Made by a program: the position numbers and the translations under genes. Below are positions 54,245-64,000 of a stretch of 64,000 nucleotides of DNA, in pieces (within the stretch, counting starts at the first letter, position 1; every line of letters begins with the position of its first letter). The stretch spans positions 1-64,000 of the forward strand of contig JAAEAF010002807.1 of assembly GCA_011037195.1 (NCBI GenBank). The letters are read 5' to 3'. Source of the DNA: Triatoma infestans. Taxonomy: Eukaryota; Arthropoda; Insecta; Hemiptera; Reduviidae. A model generated the notes under the pieces. The model had not been told where the DNA came from. It did not search any database and saw nothing but the letters and a program-made list of their open reading frames with translations.

Positions 54245-54515
54245 TTAGTCAAGAGATATTTTCCGTGATAGGCGCTTCATTTTGAGGTCATCGATCGGTT
54301 TTGGGCGTTTGCCCATCATCAGGATGCCATGATAAAAAAATGCAGACTATTAACAACACAGACTTGCGGAGAGCAAAATCAGTTTATAATTTAAATCAGG
54401 GCGTGATGGACGAACGCCCGAAACCAGTAGACGAAACCACAAAATGAAACAGGCTATCACGGAAATATCTGTGATGATTTTCAGCTCTGCGAACCCAAGC
54501 ACAGCAACACTGTCT
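54245..54515. repeat. Family-2 hammerhead-bearing inverted element, decayed
   Basis: Left reversed arm GAGATATTTTCCGTGATAGG, GGTCATCGATCGG; right forward arm CGAACGCCCGAAACCAG, CACAAAATGAAACAGGC, ATCTGTGATGATTTTCAGC. The reverse motif (54289-54326) keeps CTGATGA and GGGC/GCCC but has AAAA for GAAA and ACCGAT for ACCGGT. The right motif has lost CTGANGA. Confidence 0.75.
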
Positions 54516-54529
54516 AGTTAACATTCCGA

Positions 54530-55045
54530 GTTTACAGAAAATCATTTCATTCATTCGTTTTGGGGGGGGGGGAACTCAACAATCTATTTAAGTAAAGTCG
54601 CACTTCCGGTTAATCGATATTCTACAAATTCGGAATTCTACCAATATCACGTGTGAAGTCTATTAATATTACGCAGATGGTAGAACCATTTATTGTACTG
54701 TAGTGGTACTTTAGAAGAGAAAATATTAGTTGATTGATTGAACAACAATGGTGTTGTTCCTCCAGAATGCAAACAACTTTCCCAGGAAAATGCTTCAAAT
54801 AAAAGTGATAGGTGTATGTAGATACGTTGCGTAAACTTCGTTGTCTCAGATAGGATGATGATATTTTGGGTTCACTGCTATTTTTCATTTTTGAGAAATT
54901 ATGTTGAAAAAACACCTTCACAAATATATAGAACATTCGCTAAAAAACATTTTTATTCGTACACAGGAAATCTCAAAACATTTTAATTCCGGTAAACTCC
55001 TTTCGAAAATCTGACACGATCGCACTACTTCCTTTCTCTCACTAG
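54530..55045 (-). repeat. DR copy, reverse
   Basis: GTCGCACTTCCGGTTAATCG (54596), CGGAATTCTACC, AACTTTCCCAGGAAAATGC, AAATAAAAGTGATAGGTG, TCCGGTAAACTCC, GACACGATCGCACTACTTCC. Confidence 0.75.
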
Positions 55046-55685
55046 CAGTAACTAGCGTGTAGAAAGAAAGCTACATGAAACAAAATAAAATCTGATAAAG
55101 TTAAAATAAGTTTAACAATACAAAGCAATGCGAATTATAAAGTATTTTTTATAAAATGCTGTAAAAAAAAGAAAGAAAGTTATTGTTAATATGTATTGTG
55201 ACAATAATATAAAAGTAATAGTATAAAAATGTGTGTCTGAGTTTCGTAGCGCAGCCTGGTGAGCGATACCATATGTATGAGTCATACACGACGACACACT
55301 TCTCCATTCACTCGTGCTCTCTCACTCAGACACTCTGTGTGACTGCGTGTGTATGTTAGTGTGTCCATGTATGTGTCGTGAGTACCCCATATCGTTTTTG
55401 GGGCGCGCGCGCGAGGTTAAGAGGGAGAAAGAGATGACTTCCAACACTATAGTATACAGTTCTACTACGGGTTAACGAACTCATGAAAGCTTCCCCTGCC
55501 TAACCTAACCTTTCTGTACAAGCTTTTAAAAACATCGTAGACGATGTCTACTTTTGTAAATATGAAAGAATGGTTGGTTGTAAATCAAGAATAAGAATAA
55601 GGCTTTTGTGCGTTTTTCCTCCTCTCCTTCTAAACGAAAGTTAAAAATGGAAATAAATGTGAAAGACGTGAAATTGTACCGGAAA
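55046..55685. other. Interval with a GC-rich patch
   Basis: 55225-55500 is richer in GC and CpG than its surroundings (GCGCGCGCGCGAGG at 55402). It ends in ACGGGTTAACGAACTCATGAAAG, which matches 47850 in reverse, and CCTAACCTAACC (55498). No ORF with motifs. Confidence 0.4.
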
Positions 55686-55740
55686 TTAAAAAAAAACTCC
55701 GATGTGAAACACTTATACAACTTTCTCTTATTCCTGTTTT
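55686..55740 (-). repeat. DR junction motif, reverse
   Basis: TCCGATGTGAAACACTTATAC then AACTTTCTCTTATTCC. Confidence 0.6.
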
Positions 55741-55775
55741 CTTTTAATTTAAGGAACTTCAACATCAATAATCAT

Positions 55776-55968
55776 TGGAGCCCGGAGCCTTCTCGAAGTA
55801 CCGCCGGTCCGGATAGTGTTCTCTCGTTACAGACAACGCTCCCCATCACCGGACAATGAGCTGTAGAGGTACCTAGGAAGAGAAAATATAAGCGCAACAC
55901 TGCTGGACTCGTACCCAAGACCTTCGCGTTGTTAGTCCAACGTGCTACATTGAGCTAATAAAACTTAC
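55776..55968 (-). mobile_element. SINE family A, reverse, diverged
   Basis: CCCGGAGCCTTCTCGAAGTAC, CCCATCACCGGACAATGAGC, degraded reverse B box in GGACTCGTACCCAAGACC, and GTGCTACATTGAGCTAATA for the A box. Confidence 0.8.
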
Positions 55969-55974
55969 AGGTAA

Positions 55975-56570
55975 AACCGTGCTTCACTACTGACTTAATA
56001 AAAGTAACAGGTTTATATCTGTGCAGTTACTATTGCAAATTTAACGGAAATCGTTATAGTTGTTTTCAAGAGAATTCCAAAATACTCACAAAACCTAAGT
56101 GTGTAAAGATGCATTTGATTACCGATTTTCATCAAATTTGTAATTCTAACAATGTTCCAAAGGTATATTAATAATAATATTATATACGTGATTGAACCAT
56201 ACATTATATTGAAGTAGTATCATACATTGTAGAGGAAAGCTTAACGTTACTGTTCCCTCCAGATCCTCTCACCAAAATTTCAATTTTCCCAGGAATCAAA
56301 GTTTCACATAAAAGTAATAGATATTTATGTATATAGCTTAAAAATAGGTATAAGAAGCTTAAAGAAAATCGTTGGAGGCAGAAAATTACAATAAACTGAA
56401 GAAAAGAAAAAAGAAAAACATTCAGTAAAGTAGAATTTTCGGTTTATGGACTTCCGGCATCTTCATGTGTCAGATCCGGTGGTATATATACTTAGACTGT
56501 ATATCAGTTTGAACTTTCTGTGTCTTTTCAATTTTTGAGACATTTTGTTCACACACACACACACATAAAA
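55975..56570 (-). repeat. DR copies, reverse
   Basis: AAAGTAACAGGTTTATATCTGTGC, GGAAATCGTTATAGTTG, TTAGAGGAAAGC-type at 56231, AAAATCGTTGGAGGCAG (56364), GTCAGATCCGGTGG, a CA tract. Confidence 0.65.
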
Positions 56571-57625
56571 CCGATAAATAGGACGAAACTCAAATTTTGG
56601 TTATAATTTTGAGTATGATCTGACAGGAAATTATCAGCCCCAAATCCTCTGTCACAGGAAATATACTTTATTAATATAGATTTTTCAATTTCTATGTGAT
56701 TTTCCTCAATAAACAATAGCAGCAGGTTTCTTTAATGATTTTAAAAAGGGGCCCTAGGAGCTGGGGACTCCCATCCTACTTTCTAAAGTGACATTAAAAG
56801 GCAACTAAATATTTAATAAAAATTCTTTAAGAATATTTTTCATTTTAAACTGATGTAATTGCAGTAAGAGAAAAGAAAAAAAATCATTAATATTTCTCAC
56901 AATAAAGCTTTTTTCGTTTTCTGAAGGCGTCAAAACTTGAATCCCCCCACAATAAGGGAAATGAAGGAATAAAGATGAGTACTCTGAAAGGTTCAATTAA
57001 ACAAAGGTGAACTCATTTCGATACTTGGAATATAAATAATTGAATGTCAAGATAATTTTTTTTTTTTAATTCATTGATTAAAATGTGATAGTGAAGTTAA
57101 TATGTTACAAATATTTATCAATCACTTACAAGGAAAATAAAAAAAATTAAAAAATTACTGATTTTTTTTTTTTAAACAAGAGAAATTAATTAAATGAAGC
57201 TTTTTATAAAAATGATCTATTAAAATAGGAACTCCGCTAAATAATGATTCATAAATAACAAAAATAAAGAAAAGTGATTTAATAATTCTAATGAAGGCAT
57301 AATGAGATTAACAAAGATCGTACTTAGAAGAAAGAAAAAAGAAAAAATTAAATAATACATTTAGCTTAACTGAGATATCTAGACCAATGAAATTGCATAG
57401 TAAAACTAAATGAGAAGCCATAACATTGAATACAAAAATAAAAGAAGAAGCATTTTGTTGTGTATAGGTTATAATAACCTCCCAGGAGGGTTTCAACTCA
57501 AATGCACTAATATATTCAAATGATTTCCTCTCTCATACATTTAATAAATGTGATAAATTATAATGATACTTGAAAGTCATGTAATGTTTTATTTCTCTTA
57601 GGCTTAAACATTATGGGATTAAAAC
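56571..57625. other. AT-rich interval with DR shreds
   Basis: A trace of DR near 56860 (TGCAGTAAGAGAAAAG). Otherwise poly-A/T and no gene. Confidence 0.45.
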
Positions 57626-57770
57626 ATTTAAAATTGGATTTTTTCCTTTTTTGGAGAGTACTGAAGCAGTTACAATGGCCCCTAAAGCGCCATTTCAGTA
57701 CAATATACGGTTCTACCACCTATATACATTCTTAGAATTCTAGGCTGTGGCAATGGTGTTGAGGGGGAGT
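57626..57770 (+). repeat. DR module B shred
   Basis: CCTAAAGCGCCATTTCAGTAC, AATATACGGTTCTACCACC, AGAATTCTAGG. Confidence 0.55.
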
Positions 57771-57929
57771 TTGGGGGAAAACTGTTAGTTAGGCCTAACT
57801 TAAAACTTAATACCCCACGTATTGTTGGGAGGATGACAGAGACGCTACCATACAAAAATAGTGTTAGTGTATGTGGTCCATATCATTTTATAGATTAATA
57901 AACTATATTGAATTCAGTATAATCTCAGT

Positions 57930-58900
57930 GGTATATTAATGTAGAGCTTCCTGCACGCTGCTTGGGAATTTCTGGAAGTGCGGAGGTAAGTTAAAGCGGC
58001 TAACTTAGAACGCCTCTCTTCTCCCTTCAATGGTACTCAACCTACCACTGACTTGACCTGATATATATGTACGCCTGGACAACCTTCCAAGCAGCATTTG
58101 GCTTCAAAAGCCTTCATTTATCCAAATAGGGCTGATTAGAGTTACAAACAAAGGTGACATTGAGATGTTACTGTATCTTTTTTTGATTTCTCTTCTAGCC
58201 ACCTAATTGGATCTGTTAATGGAATCTTGATTTAAGAAGACACATAGAGAAACCCCAAATGTTACACAGATGGTTAGAATGAATAGAAGATTTAGATATG
58301 CGGTCTATTTTATGTCATGAGATCAGCTGATGACGATTCTTGGCAAACAGACCACCGGTTTCTACACTGAGGTTATTTTATGTCATATTTCAGAAGTTTT
58401 ATTAAGTTAACCCAAATTTGAAAGAGGTTTTAAACTACTCGAATAGGCAGGTTGCATTAAAAACCAAGGAATTTCTTGTCTTTCCATCTCTATATTGATG
58501 CTAGAATGTTCTAGAATCTGGAAGACCTATTATTCTACAAATAAACCTTTCTAGTCTGGATATCAGGTCACATACGAATTTCACGAGAACAGGAAAGAAT
58601 AAGTTAACATTAATTAGGCATCTCACTTCCCTCCCTTCTTTGGTCCCGAATCTCTCCGGTGACGTTGGTCACATGTTTATTCTGGATTTCAGGATCTAGG
58701 TTCATAATGCTGATCAGGATTCTGGAATGTTGTCTCTTCACAAACGTCTCCTAGCTAACTTGTGGATTCTCAAGAATTTAGCCTCTGTTCCCTTAAGTTT
58801 GCAGCTGCCCCGTAACTTTTCTCTTTAGGTTGAGGCGTTTGTGAATCAGTCCGTGCTTGTTTATTGTTCCCTTTGAGGTAGGGGCCCAAAAGAGGTCCTG
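57930..58900 (+). pseudogene. RNase H-type LINE remnant, copy 1
   Basis: Broken coding text. Near 58505-58680 one reads TRMF-type sequence, then SLVWISGHIRISREQER and SLPSFFGPESL in shifted frames, parallel to the clearer copy at 59780-60240. Upstream parts (57940-58200) align poorly. Identification rests on the W-GH-I---E and LG-S-P---PE landmarks of the RNase H end. Confidence 0.45.
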
Positions 58901-59759
58901 AACAGGACAACAGGGTTTGATCCTTTCCTACAGATCAATAAATGTAGTATTTATAAACTAACGAACCCACACTCCAGTTCCTATAATAACGCAATATAAC
59001 CTCTTGAGTGAAATTTAGAGACAAACATCTGCACATTTCAACCCTCTTTATATTAGAATAAAATTTAAAAATAGCTCGCAGCAGTGTTCTTCTCTCCATC
59101 TAATGTTAAACATAGAGGGAGGGAGCCATATTCTTCAATTCAAATGACTTACAACATTATAAATCTAATTTTAAATTCAAATAGTTCGTTTTTTATTTCT
59201 CTAGAATTATGTAAAAAAAAAAATGAAAAAACAAGAGGAGTGGCAACAATTGTCCTATCTGTGGCGCTCCCTGTCTGTCTGTCAGGAAGTTAATTTTTCG
59301 GTTAATCAAATCCGGTAACACTCTAGAGCGACATCTGTTGCATTTTACGCCCATTGGATCCTAGTTATGTCGCGTTCACTATTCCTTTTTTGAACAGTTG
59401 TTTTCCAGCAAACTTCATCTAGTGATGTTGTTTCTCATAAGGCTTACTCAACCTTAAATTTAAAAAAATATTTTAAAACTTGTACGTTGGTTCTCAGAAC
59501 CCTTGAGACTACATATTCTAAATTGTTGTATAAAATGGAAAATCACAACAAGAGATAGCGGCATGCCATAAATAGAAGTGGACTAGCCACATCTTTCTGG
59601 GAACTTGACTAGTTCCTGCGAAAACCCCAGTGTAACAACAGGAACTCAGACTCCACTGAATTTCCTAACAATAACATAATAACAGAAAAGCCTTGCAGAG
59701 GTTTGTGATGTATGTGTACAACTATTACAGAATGTTGAAGATTTTCGTTTCCGATCAAT

Positions 59760-60245
59760 CCTGCAGTATCAGGTCACCTTCTAGAGAAGATTGAGGTCCA
59801 TCTGGTGCGATACTCGATAATTATCTTCAGTGTTCCACGGACGGTTCCAGAATGAATGGTAGGTCCTGGAGCTGTGGTATTATTTTGAGACAGGAGATCA
59901 TTTGACTGGTGAATAGACCACTCTTTTCCAGGCCGAGATTAATGCTATCTTTTTGTTGTATTTTGGATGAGCGGGTACGTAACACTAATTTAAACGGTGT
60001 TTGTATCTGCTCGGACAGTCAAGCTACGATGAAGGCGCTGAGTTTATGTGTCTTCACTTCCTAGTTGGTACTAGAATGTTCTAGAAGACTGGAAGAGCTT
60101 TGTTTCTTGAAGGATTACCAGTCACATGGGAATATGCGAATGAGAAGGTGGATAGATTTGCTAAATTAGGCGCCTCTCACCCTTTCATTAGTCCTGAGCC
60201 TGCTGTTGGTATGTGATTAGACACATGTTTGTCAAAATGTAAGCC
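59760..60245 (+). pseudogene. RNase H domain of a LINE, copy 2
   Basis: Across frames, in order: STDGSRMNGR (59830, first catalytic Asp region), AEINAI (59935), ICSDSQATMKAL (60005-60040, the SDS-A-L block with a catalytic Asp), then LPVTWEYANEKVDRFAKLGAS (60110-60178) and HPFISPEPAVG. The sequence TDGS...E...SDS...NEKVDRFA is the order of RNase H catalytic blocks in I/Jockey-type LINEs. Stops and frameshifts throughout; the expected Gly-His in the last block is replaced. Confidence 0.7.
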
Positions 60246-60399
60246 TAGGAAGCTACAAGATGATAATTTAGTTGGGTGGATTTCACTTTATAATCACTCC
60301 TCTATAAATCTAACATCTATTTAAACAAGGTAAAACCTTTATGCTTACTTGTGTTGTGTGGATTAAAGTCATCTGTTTAGATATGGCAACGAGATTCCG

Positions 60400-60860
60400 G
60401 ATGAAGAGTTGCAATGTCAAAACCTAGTCAACATGAAATATCAACTGACGGATTTCTTTTGCTTATATTTATTTGGTTACTGTGGAATTCCAGGAAACGA
60501 GCAGGGGACTGCACAACCAGAAGAGCCAGCATCGTACAGACAAGCATGCCAAGAGATAGAAAAGAAAATAAATATAAAGGAACAGTTGCTGGAAAAACAT
60601 GGGACAGAGCTTCTTTCTAAAACAATACCACCTACATTTCAAGAAGAATATTTACCGAACAAACTTTAGACTCAGGACCAGTCATGACCTTGTGCAAGAC
60701 CACCTACACAAAATTGGTGTAAAGGATTCAAATGAATGTTTTCTCTCTCTCTCTGTGATTCAGGGGAAATAATGAATGGGTGACTGACCATATCCAAAAG
60801 TGTGCAAAAAACACGAAAAATATAGAAACGAGGAAGAATGAAAAGAATGTGGACGGGGAA
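60400..60860 (+). pseudogene. RNase H and C-terminal tail of a LINE, copy 3
   Basis: An 86-codon open frame (60409-60669) includes GYCGIPGNEQ, the end of an RNase H domain (usual H-GIPGNE-AD), then SYRQACQEIEK. A frame change gives FRTNFRLRTSHDLVQDHLHK (60656-60715) and IGVKDSNEC, the familiar C-terminal RLRTGH--L--HL block with the start of the zinc-binding end. Different subfamily from copies 1-2. Confidence 0.7.
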
Positions 60861-60937
60861 AAGTTCCTTGTACTGTGGCTGTAAGGAAGGAAATTGGAAC
60901 GATAGCCTTTTTCAGCTGGCTTAGGATAAATCTCATA

Positions 60938-61366
60938 TGTTACCGTTAAAGTATTGAACGCCGTTATTCTATAGAACACCTGCCTGGTTTAGGTAAAGTA
61001 TGGAACGAATTTGAAATTTCATGTGATTGGCATCTGGAATTGTAGAAAACATCATTTTTTTTCAGATAAGCACATCTTTTGTCACACTATGTTTTTACGA
61101 AAGCATTTCTTTGAAGCCTTGACCAGTATTGGTGGGGGGGGAGGGAAGGATGACTTTAGCTTGTTATCTTCATAAGTGATATCATTTCCCTGATCTTTGT
61201 AAAGTAAAGCAATTTTATTTCATACTTTAACGAAATGGTGATCGTTATTGTATGTAATACCTAGTTAAAGTATAGAAAATTGTACACTTTAACGGACCTG
61301 CTTAGGAATTGTATGAAATAACTAGGTATACTATGGAATAACTGAATAGAGACTTTGACGGTAACA
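60938..61366. mobile_element. MITE-like element, 429 bp
   Basis: Ends are TGTTACCGTTAAAGT (60938-60952) and, in reverse, TGTTACCGTCAAAGT (61366 back). TA dinucleotides flank both (60936-60937, 61367-61368). Sub-terminal similarity extends further (GTTATTCTATAG / GTTATTCCATAG). No transposase. The TA target fits a Tc1/mariner-mobilised MITE. Confidence 0.7.
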
Positions 61367-61639
61367 TATATATTTACACTAACTTGAAGCAAATCTTTGT
61401 GTGCAAATGCATTCTATTAATTGCATTAATTATTAGCCCGCTTTATAATTCAATATTTTGTAAACACTCTACCATGAATAAAACCACTTAATGGACATTA
61501 TTATATTTGTTTGTAAATTATCTTTTGAGGTGTTTTATACCAGATAACTGTACTATTTATTATAAAGATTGAATAAGGAGATAATTATGTGATTGTTTTG
61601 TTATTGGACTGTTATTTTGTACTTATTGTTTGCTATTGT

Positions 61640-62260
61640 TACAGTTTTTAATTAACACGAAGTATTACGATTGTTTCAAATCTTATATTTTTTTCCCCCG
61701 AAATTGCTTTTATAACGGAAAAAAACATGTTTTTGAGAGCCGGTCTCTGAGCATGATAAAAAGTGTTTCTTTTTTTAAATTGCGCTCATTTAAAACATCT
61801 TTTTCTGAGAGAGAGAGAGAGAGAGAGAGAGATGTATGTGATTCAAAAATAAAATCTCCAAATATTTTTACTTCATTTAAACCCCCACCAACAGATGTGA
61901 ATTGAGTTTTTTATGTAACGTTAACTCTAACGTAATCAGTCTAAATCCATGGTATAATACTTGCTAAACATATGTAAAGCTATCATTTTATTGGTAACAT
62001 TTTTCTAGAAAACATAATCATTTATTCCGTGAAAATTTTGGAAAAACTGTGAGTGACATTAGTTGGGCTTTTCTCTAAAGTGTCACTAATTTTACTACTT
62101 TATTGTAGTTTTAATTTCTCAATCCTTATAATAGAGAGGACTAAAAAATAAGCTATGAATATAAAAGTTCCAGGTGTTTGAGGAAAATTCGTTAAGGGAA
62201 AATTTTAAAACTTTTTCAAAACAAGTTTTTGTTAATTAACGAATTATTTTATTACAAATT
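61640..62260 (+). repeat. DR copy, degraded, with (GA)n
   Basis: GAAGTATTACGATTGTTTCAAATC, GAGAGCCGGTCTCTGAGC, (GA)n at 61807-61831 in place of GT, TTTCTAGAAAACATAATC, GGAAAATTCGTTAAGG. Confidence 0.55.
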
Positions 62261-63040
62261 ATAATAATTATTTAAAAGGTACTCACTTTTATAAAAATAT
62301 GTAGCTTGACGTGTCAATTATTAAAGAACATAATAAACTCGCTTTTCCTTTGTTGTTATTTAATAAAAATATTATTTCTTAAAAAAGAAATAATAAACAA
62401 GAAATAAAAAAATAAACACTTATTATGTATATATATATATGACACGACTAAATAGCACACAAGCTAGTTTAGTACACGATGTCGGAGTGGGTTACTATGA
62501 AACACTGGCTGGTTTCAACGTGAAGCTGCTAACCGGTAAAGTTTGAAGCAACCACCGCCGTTGTGCTATCGTACACTCAGTTGCCGCTATCCCCCCACTT
62601 TACTGCCTATTGATCCACGCCCCCCGAGACATACAAAGTACCTCCCGAACACTCGTTCACACTTTACTTCTTTTTATTTTTTATTTTTTTTCAAACGAGG
62701 AATGTCTTTTATTTTCTTCTTTTTTTTTTTAATATAATGGACCAAAAACTGTATGCACCTATGGACTTAAATACAAGAAGAAGAAATATACATTAATATA
62801 TTATTAAAGACTTTAATTTTGTTGGGAACGACAAAATTTATAACTTATTTTCAAACGTTTTGCAAGCGAAACGGGCAAAAACGGTTTTTTTGCTAATTGA
62901 GATAAGGTTTATAAGAATAGGAACTGTGCAACAAACCAGCCACACTCGCTAAGAGCACATCTGTTTGGCGCCAACTTATTAATCATCACATTTTCTTGAC
63001 ACAATTTCTTTCTACTACTAGTGCTTGATATTTTCCTCCC
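62261..63040. other. Interval without recognised gene
   Basis: 62450-62660 is less AT-rich (GATGTCGGAGTGGGTTAC, CCACCGCCGTTGTGC) and unlike other repeats here; TTTGGCGCCAA at 62964-62974 is a short palindrome. The 64-codon ORF at 62543 ends in poly-T-derived Phe and is not called. Confidence 0.4.
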
Positions 63041-63480
63041 CAGCTCTTACTTGCCTTGAGTAAAACCATTTTGTAACCGTGTCAAATTTTGGAAATTGAG
63101 TATAAATTGGGAAATGTATATATTTCAAGGTCGTATAAGTAAAAAAAAAAAATCCAAGTTTGAAACACTCAAACGACCTTCTCTTACCCCAATTTACATA
63201 GTTATAATTGACTAATTCTATTCTAACATATAATTCTTACTAAGTAGATGTTTAGTTATCTTCAATTTATATGAATAAGAAAATCTAAACTTTACAAAAA
63301 CTGGGAAAGCATAACCTTCCCTGCTACTTTTACCCCTCCCCTTAAATAAACTTTCTGGAAAAAGTTTCAAATAAAAGTGATAGGTCTTCTCTGTATAATT
63401 ACTATGCCAAGTTTAATGAGACTTGGCGGTGTTTTTATGGAAACAATCGCAAAAAACTGAAGGAAAAAAACTGTTAAGTA
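63041..63480. repeat. DR pieces in both orientations
   Basis: Forward: GTAACCGTGTCAAATTTTGG (63075). Reverse: CAAGTTTGAAACACTCAAACG plus ACCTTCTCTTACCCC (63154-63190), ACTTTCTGGAAAAAG, AAATAAAAGTGATAGGTC. Confidence 0.6.
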
Positions 63481-63835
63481 AAGAGGCACTTCTCTGGAGG
63501 GTCCCTCCAAGACTCGCACAAACTTTCTCCTCGGCACAACGAAAGTGGAGCTAAGGAGGATTACTGCCCTACTTACACGGCATTGTCTTTTACGGAAACT
63601 TCTGCATAATATGGATCTCTCTGCGGACTCACTTTGCAGGAAATGCGACACCGAAACGCGAGAGGGAGACACCGTTTCACCTTCTTGGAGAGTGCGTACA
63701 CTATGCTCGCAATTTGGTGCCGAAGACGGGATCAGAAATTCCACTCGCCTCAGCCCTGGCGTTTTTTAATGACACAGGGCTGATGTGAGGCATTTATACG
63801 GGGTGCACAATGGGCCCAGCTGAGGTCTAAGTGCT
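63481..63835 (+). pseudogene. C-terminal remnant of an RNase H-type LINE protein
   Basis: One open frame (63545-63640) reads RRITALLTRHCLLRKLLHNM then LSADSLCRKCDTETREG; a frame change continues PFHLLGECVHYARNL (63677-63720) and SALAFFNDTGL (63753-63785). This is the usual C-terminal LTGH--L--HL--M block plus a Cys-Cys-His-Cys finger of RNase H LINEs. The insertion of bases in EREGD breaks the frame. DR sequence abuts both sides, so it is an old fragment inside DR. Confidence 0.75.
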
Positions 63836-63859
63836 GAACCTCCATTTGGAGGCCCCGAG

Positions 63860-64000
63860 TTTCTAGATTAGAAAGACGCACTTCCGGTCGTCTAACTTCC
63901 TTTAAACTTGGAATTTTGGCAACGTGATAATAAAATAACACTTTTAGAGGAAAGCCTCTTCCTCTCACAACCTCCCCATTAATGAATTTTCTCTATACAA
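63860..64000 (-). repeat. DR module B, reverse, cut by the window edge
   Basis: GACGCACTTCCGGTCGTCTAAC (63872), TTTAAACTTGGAATTTTGGC, TTTAGAGGAAAGCC. Confidence 0.65.

Noticed and set aside
55498..55509. Telomere-like CCTAACCTAACC
   Set aside because: Only two units; no array. Chance occurrence in a repeat-rich region is likely.
62964..62974. E2F-like palindrome TTTGGCGCCAA
   Set aside because: A single short palindrome; a related GTTGGCGCCA at 39037 shows it can arise in unrelated sequence, and no promoter or gene is nearby.
63367..63744. 125-codon reverse ORF at the right edge
   Set aside because: It lies antisense to a clear LINE C-terminal remnant and in DR sequence.

Overview
This is an AT-rich, non-coding stretch of a large eukaryotic genome, almost certainly metazoan. 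I find no host protein-coding gene, no rRNA gene and no free-standing tRNA gene. Nearly everything recognisable is a mobile-element relic: 5'-truncated LINEs, a mariner transposon, tRNA-headed SINEs, solo LTRs, MITE-like palindromes, microsatellites and one very abundant unnamed repeat family. I cannot assign the species. The mariner and I/Jockey/RTE-type LINE relics, together with hammerhead-bearing repeats, suit an invertebrate.

Layout. 0-7 kb: a hammerhead-bearing element (family 1) at the left edge, decayed hammerhead elements near 2.2 and 3.6 kb, then a 5'-truncated LINE (3974-5702) inserted into a family-1 element with a 13-bp target-site duplication, and an opposing family-1 copy at 6.5 kb. 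7-10 kb: AT-rich DNA and a broken mariner transposon. 10-23 kb: dense arrays of the dominant repeat (called DR here) on both strands, interrupted by a SINE and microsatellites. 23-31 kb: hammerhead elements of both families, a 280-bp palindrome, a SINE, a solo LTR and a 590-bp inverted repeat with a third hammerhead-like motif. 31-45 kb: DR copies, LTR-like pieces, a TA-rich hairpin, a quieter stretch at 37.5-39 kb, an RTE-like LINE tail, a second SINE type, the best-preserved hammerhead element (41.3-41.6 kb) and another solo LTR. 45-57 kb: a 65-bp tandem array, more DR, three SINE families and another hammerhead element. 57-64 kb: relics of RNase H-bearing LINEs, a MITE, and a LINE C-terminal relic near the right edge.

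The most interesting signal is a set of short motifs on both strands with the order CTGANGA, small stem-loop, GAAA, palindromic ACCGGT, C. This is the layout of a minimal type I hammerhead ribozyme with a very short stem III, as known from Penelope-like retroelements. At least two sequence families keep the catalytic core while stem II changes on both sides. Family-2 elements carry two such motifs facing each other in a short inverted repeat. DR copies are joined end to start by a conserved TGTGAGTGTTTCACACC-type sequence, so they look concatenated. Many nested insertions can be ordered in time from their target-site duplications.

All calls were made by eye. Repeat boundaries are approximate unless a duplication or terminal repeat is stated.
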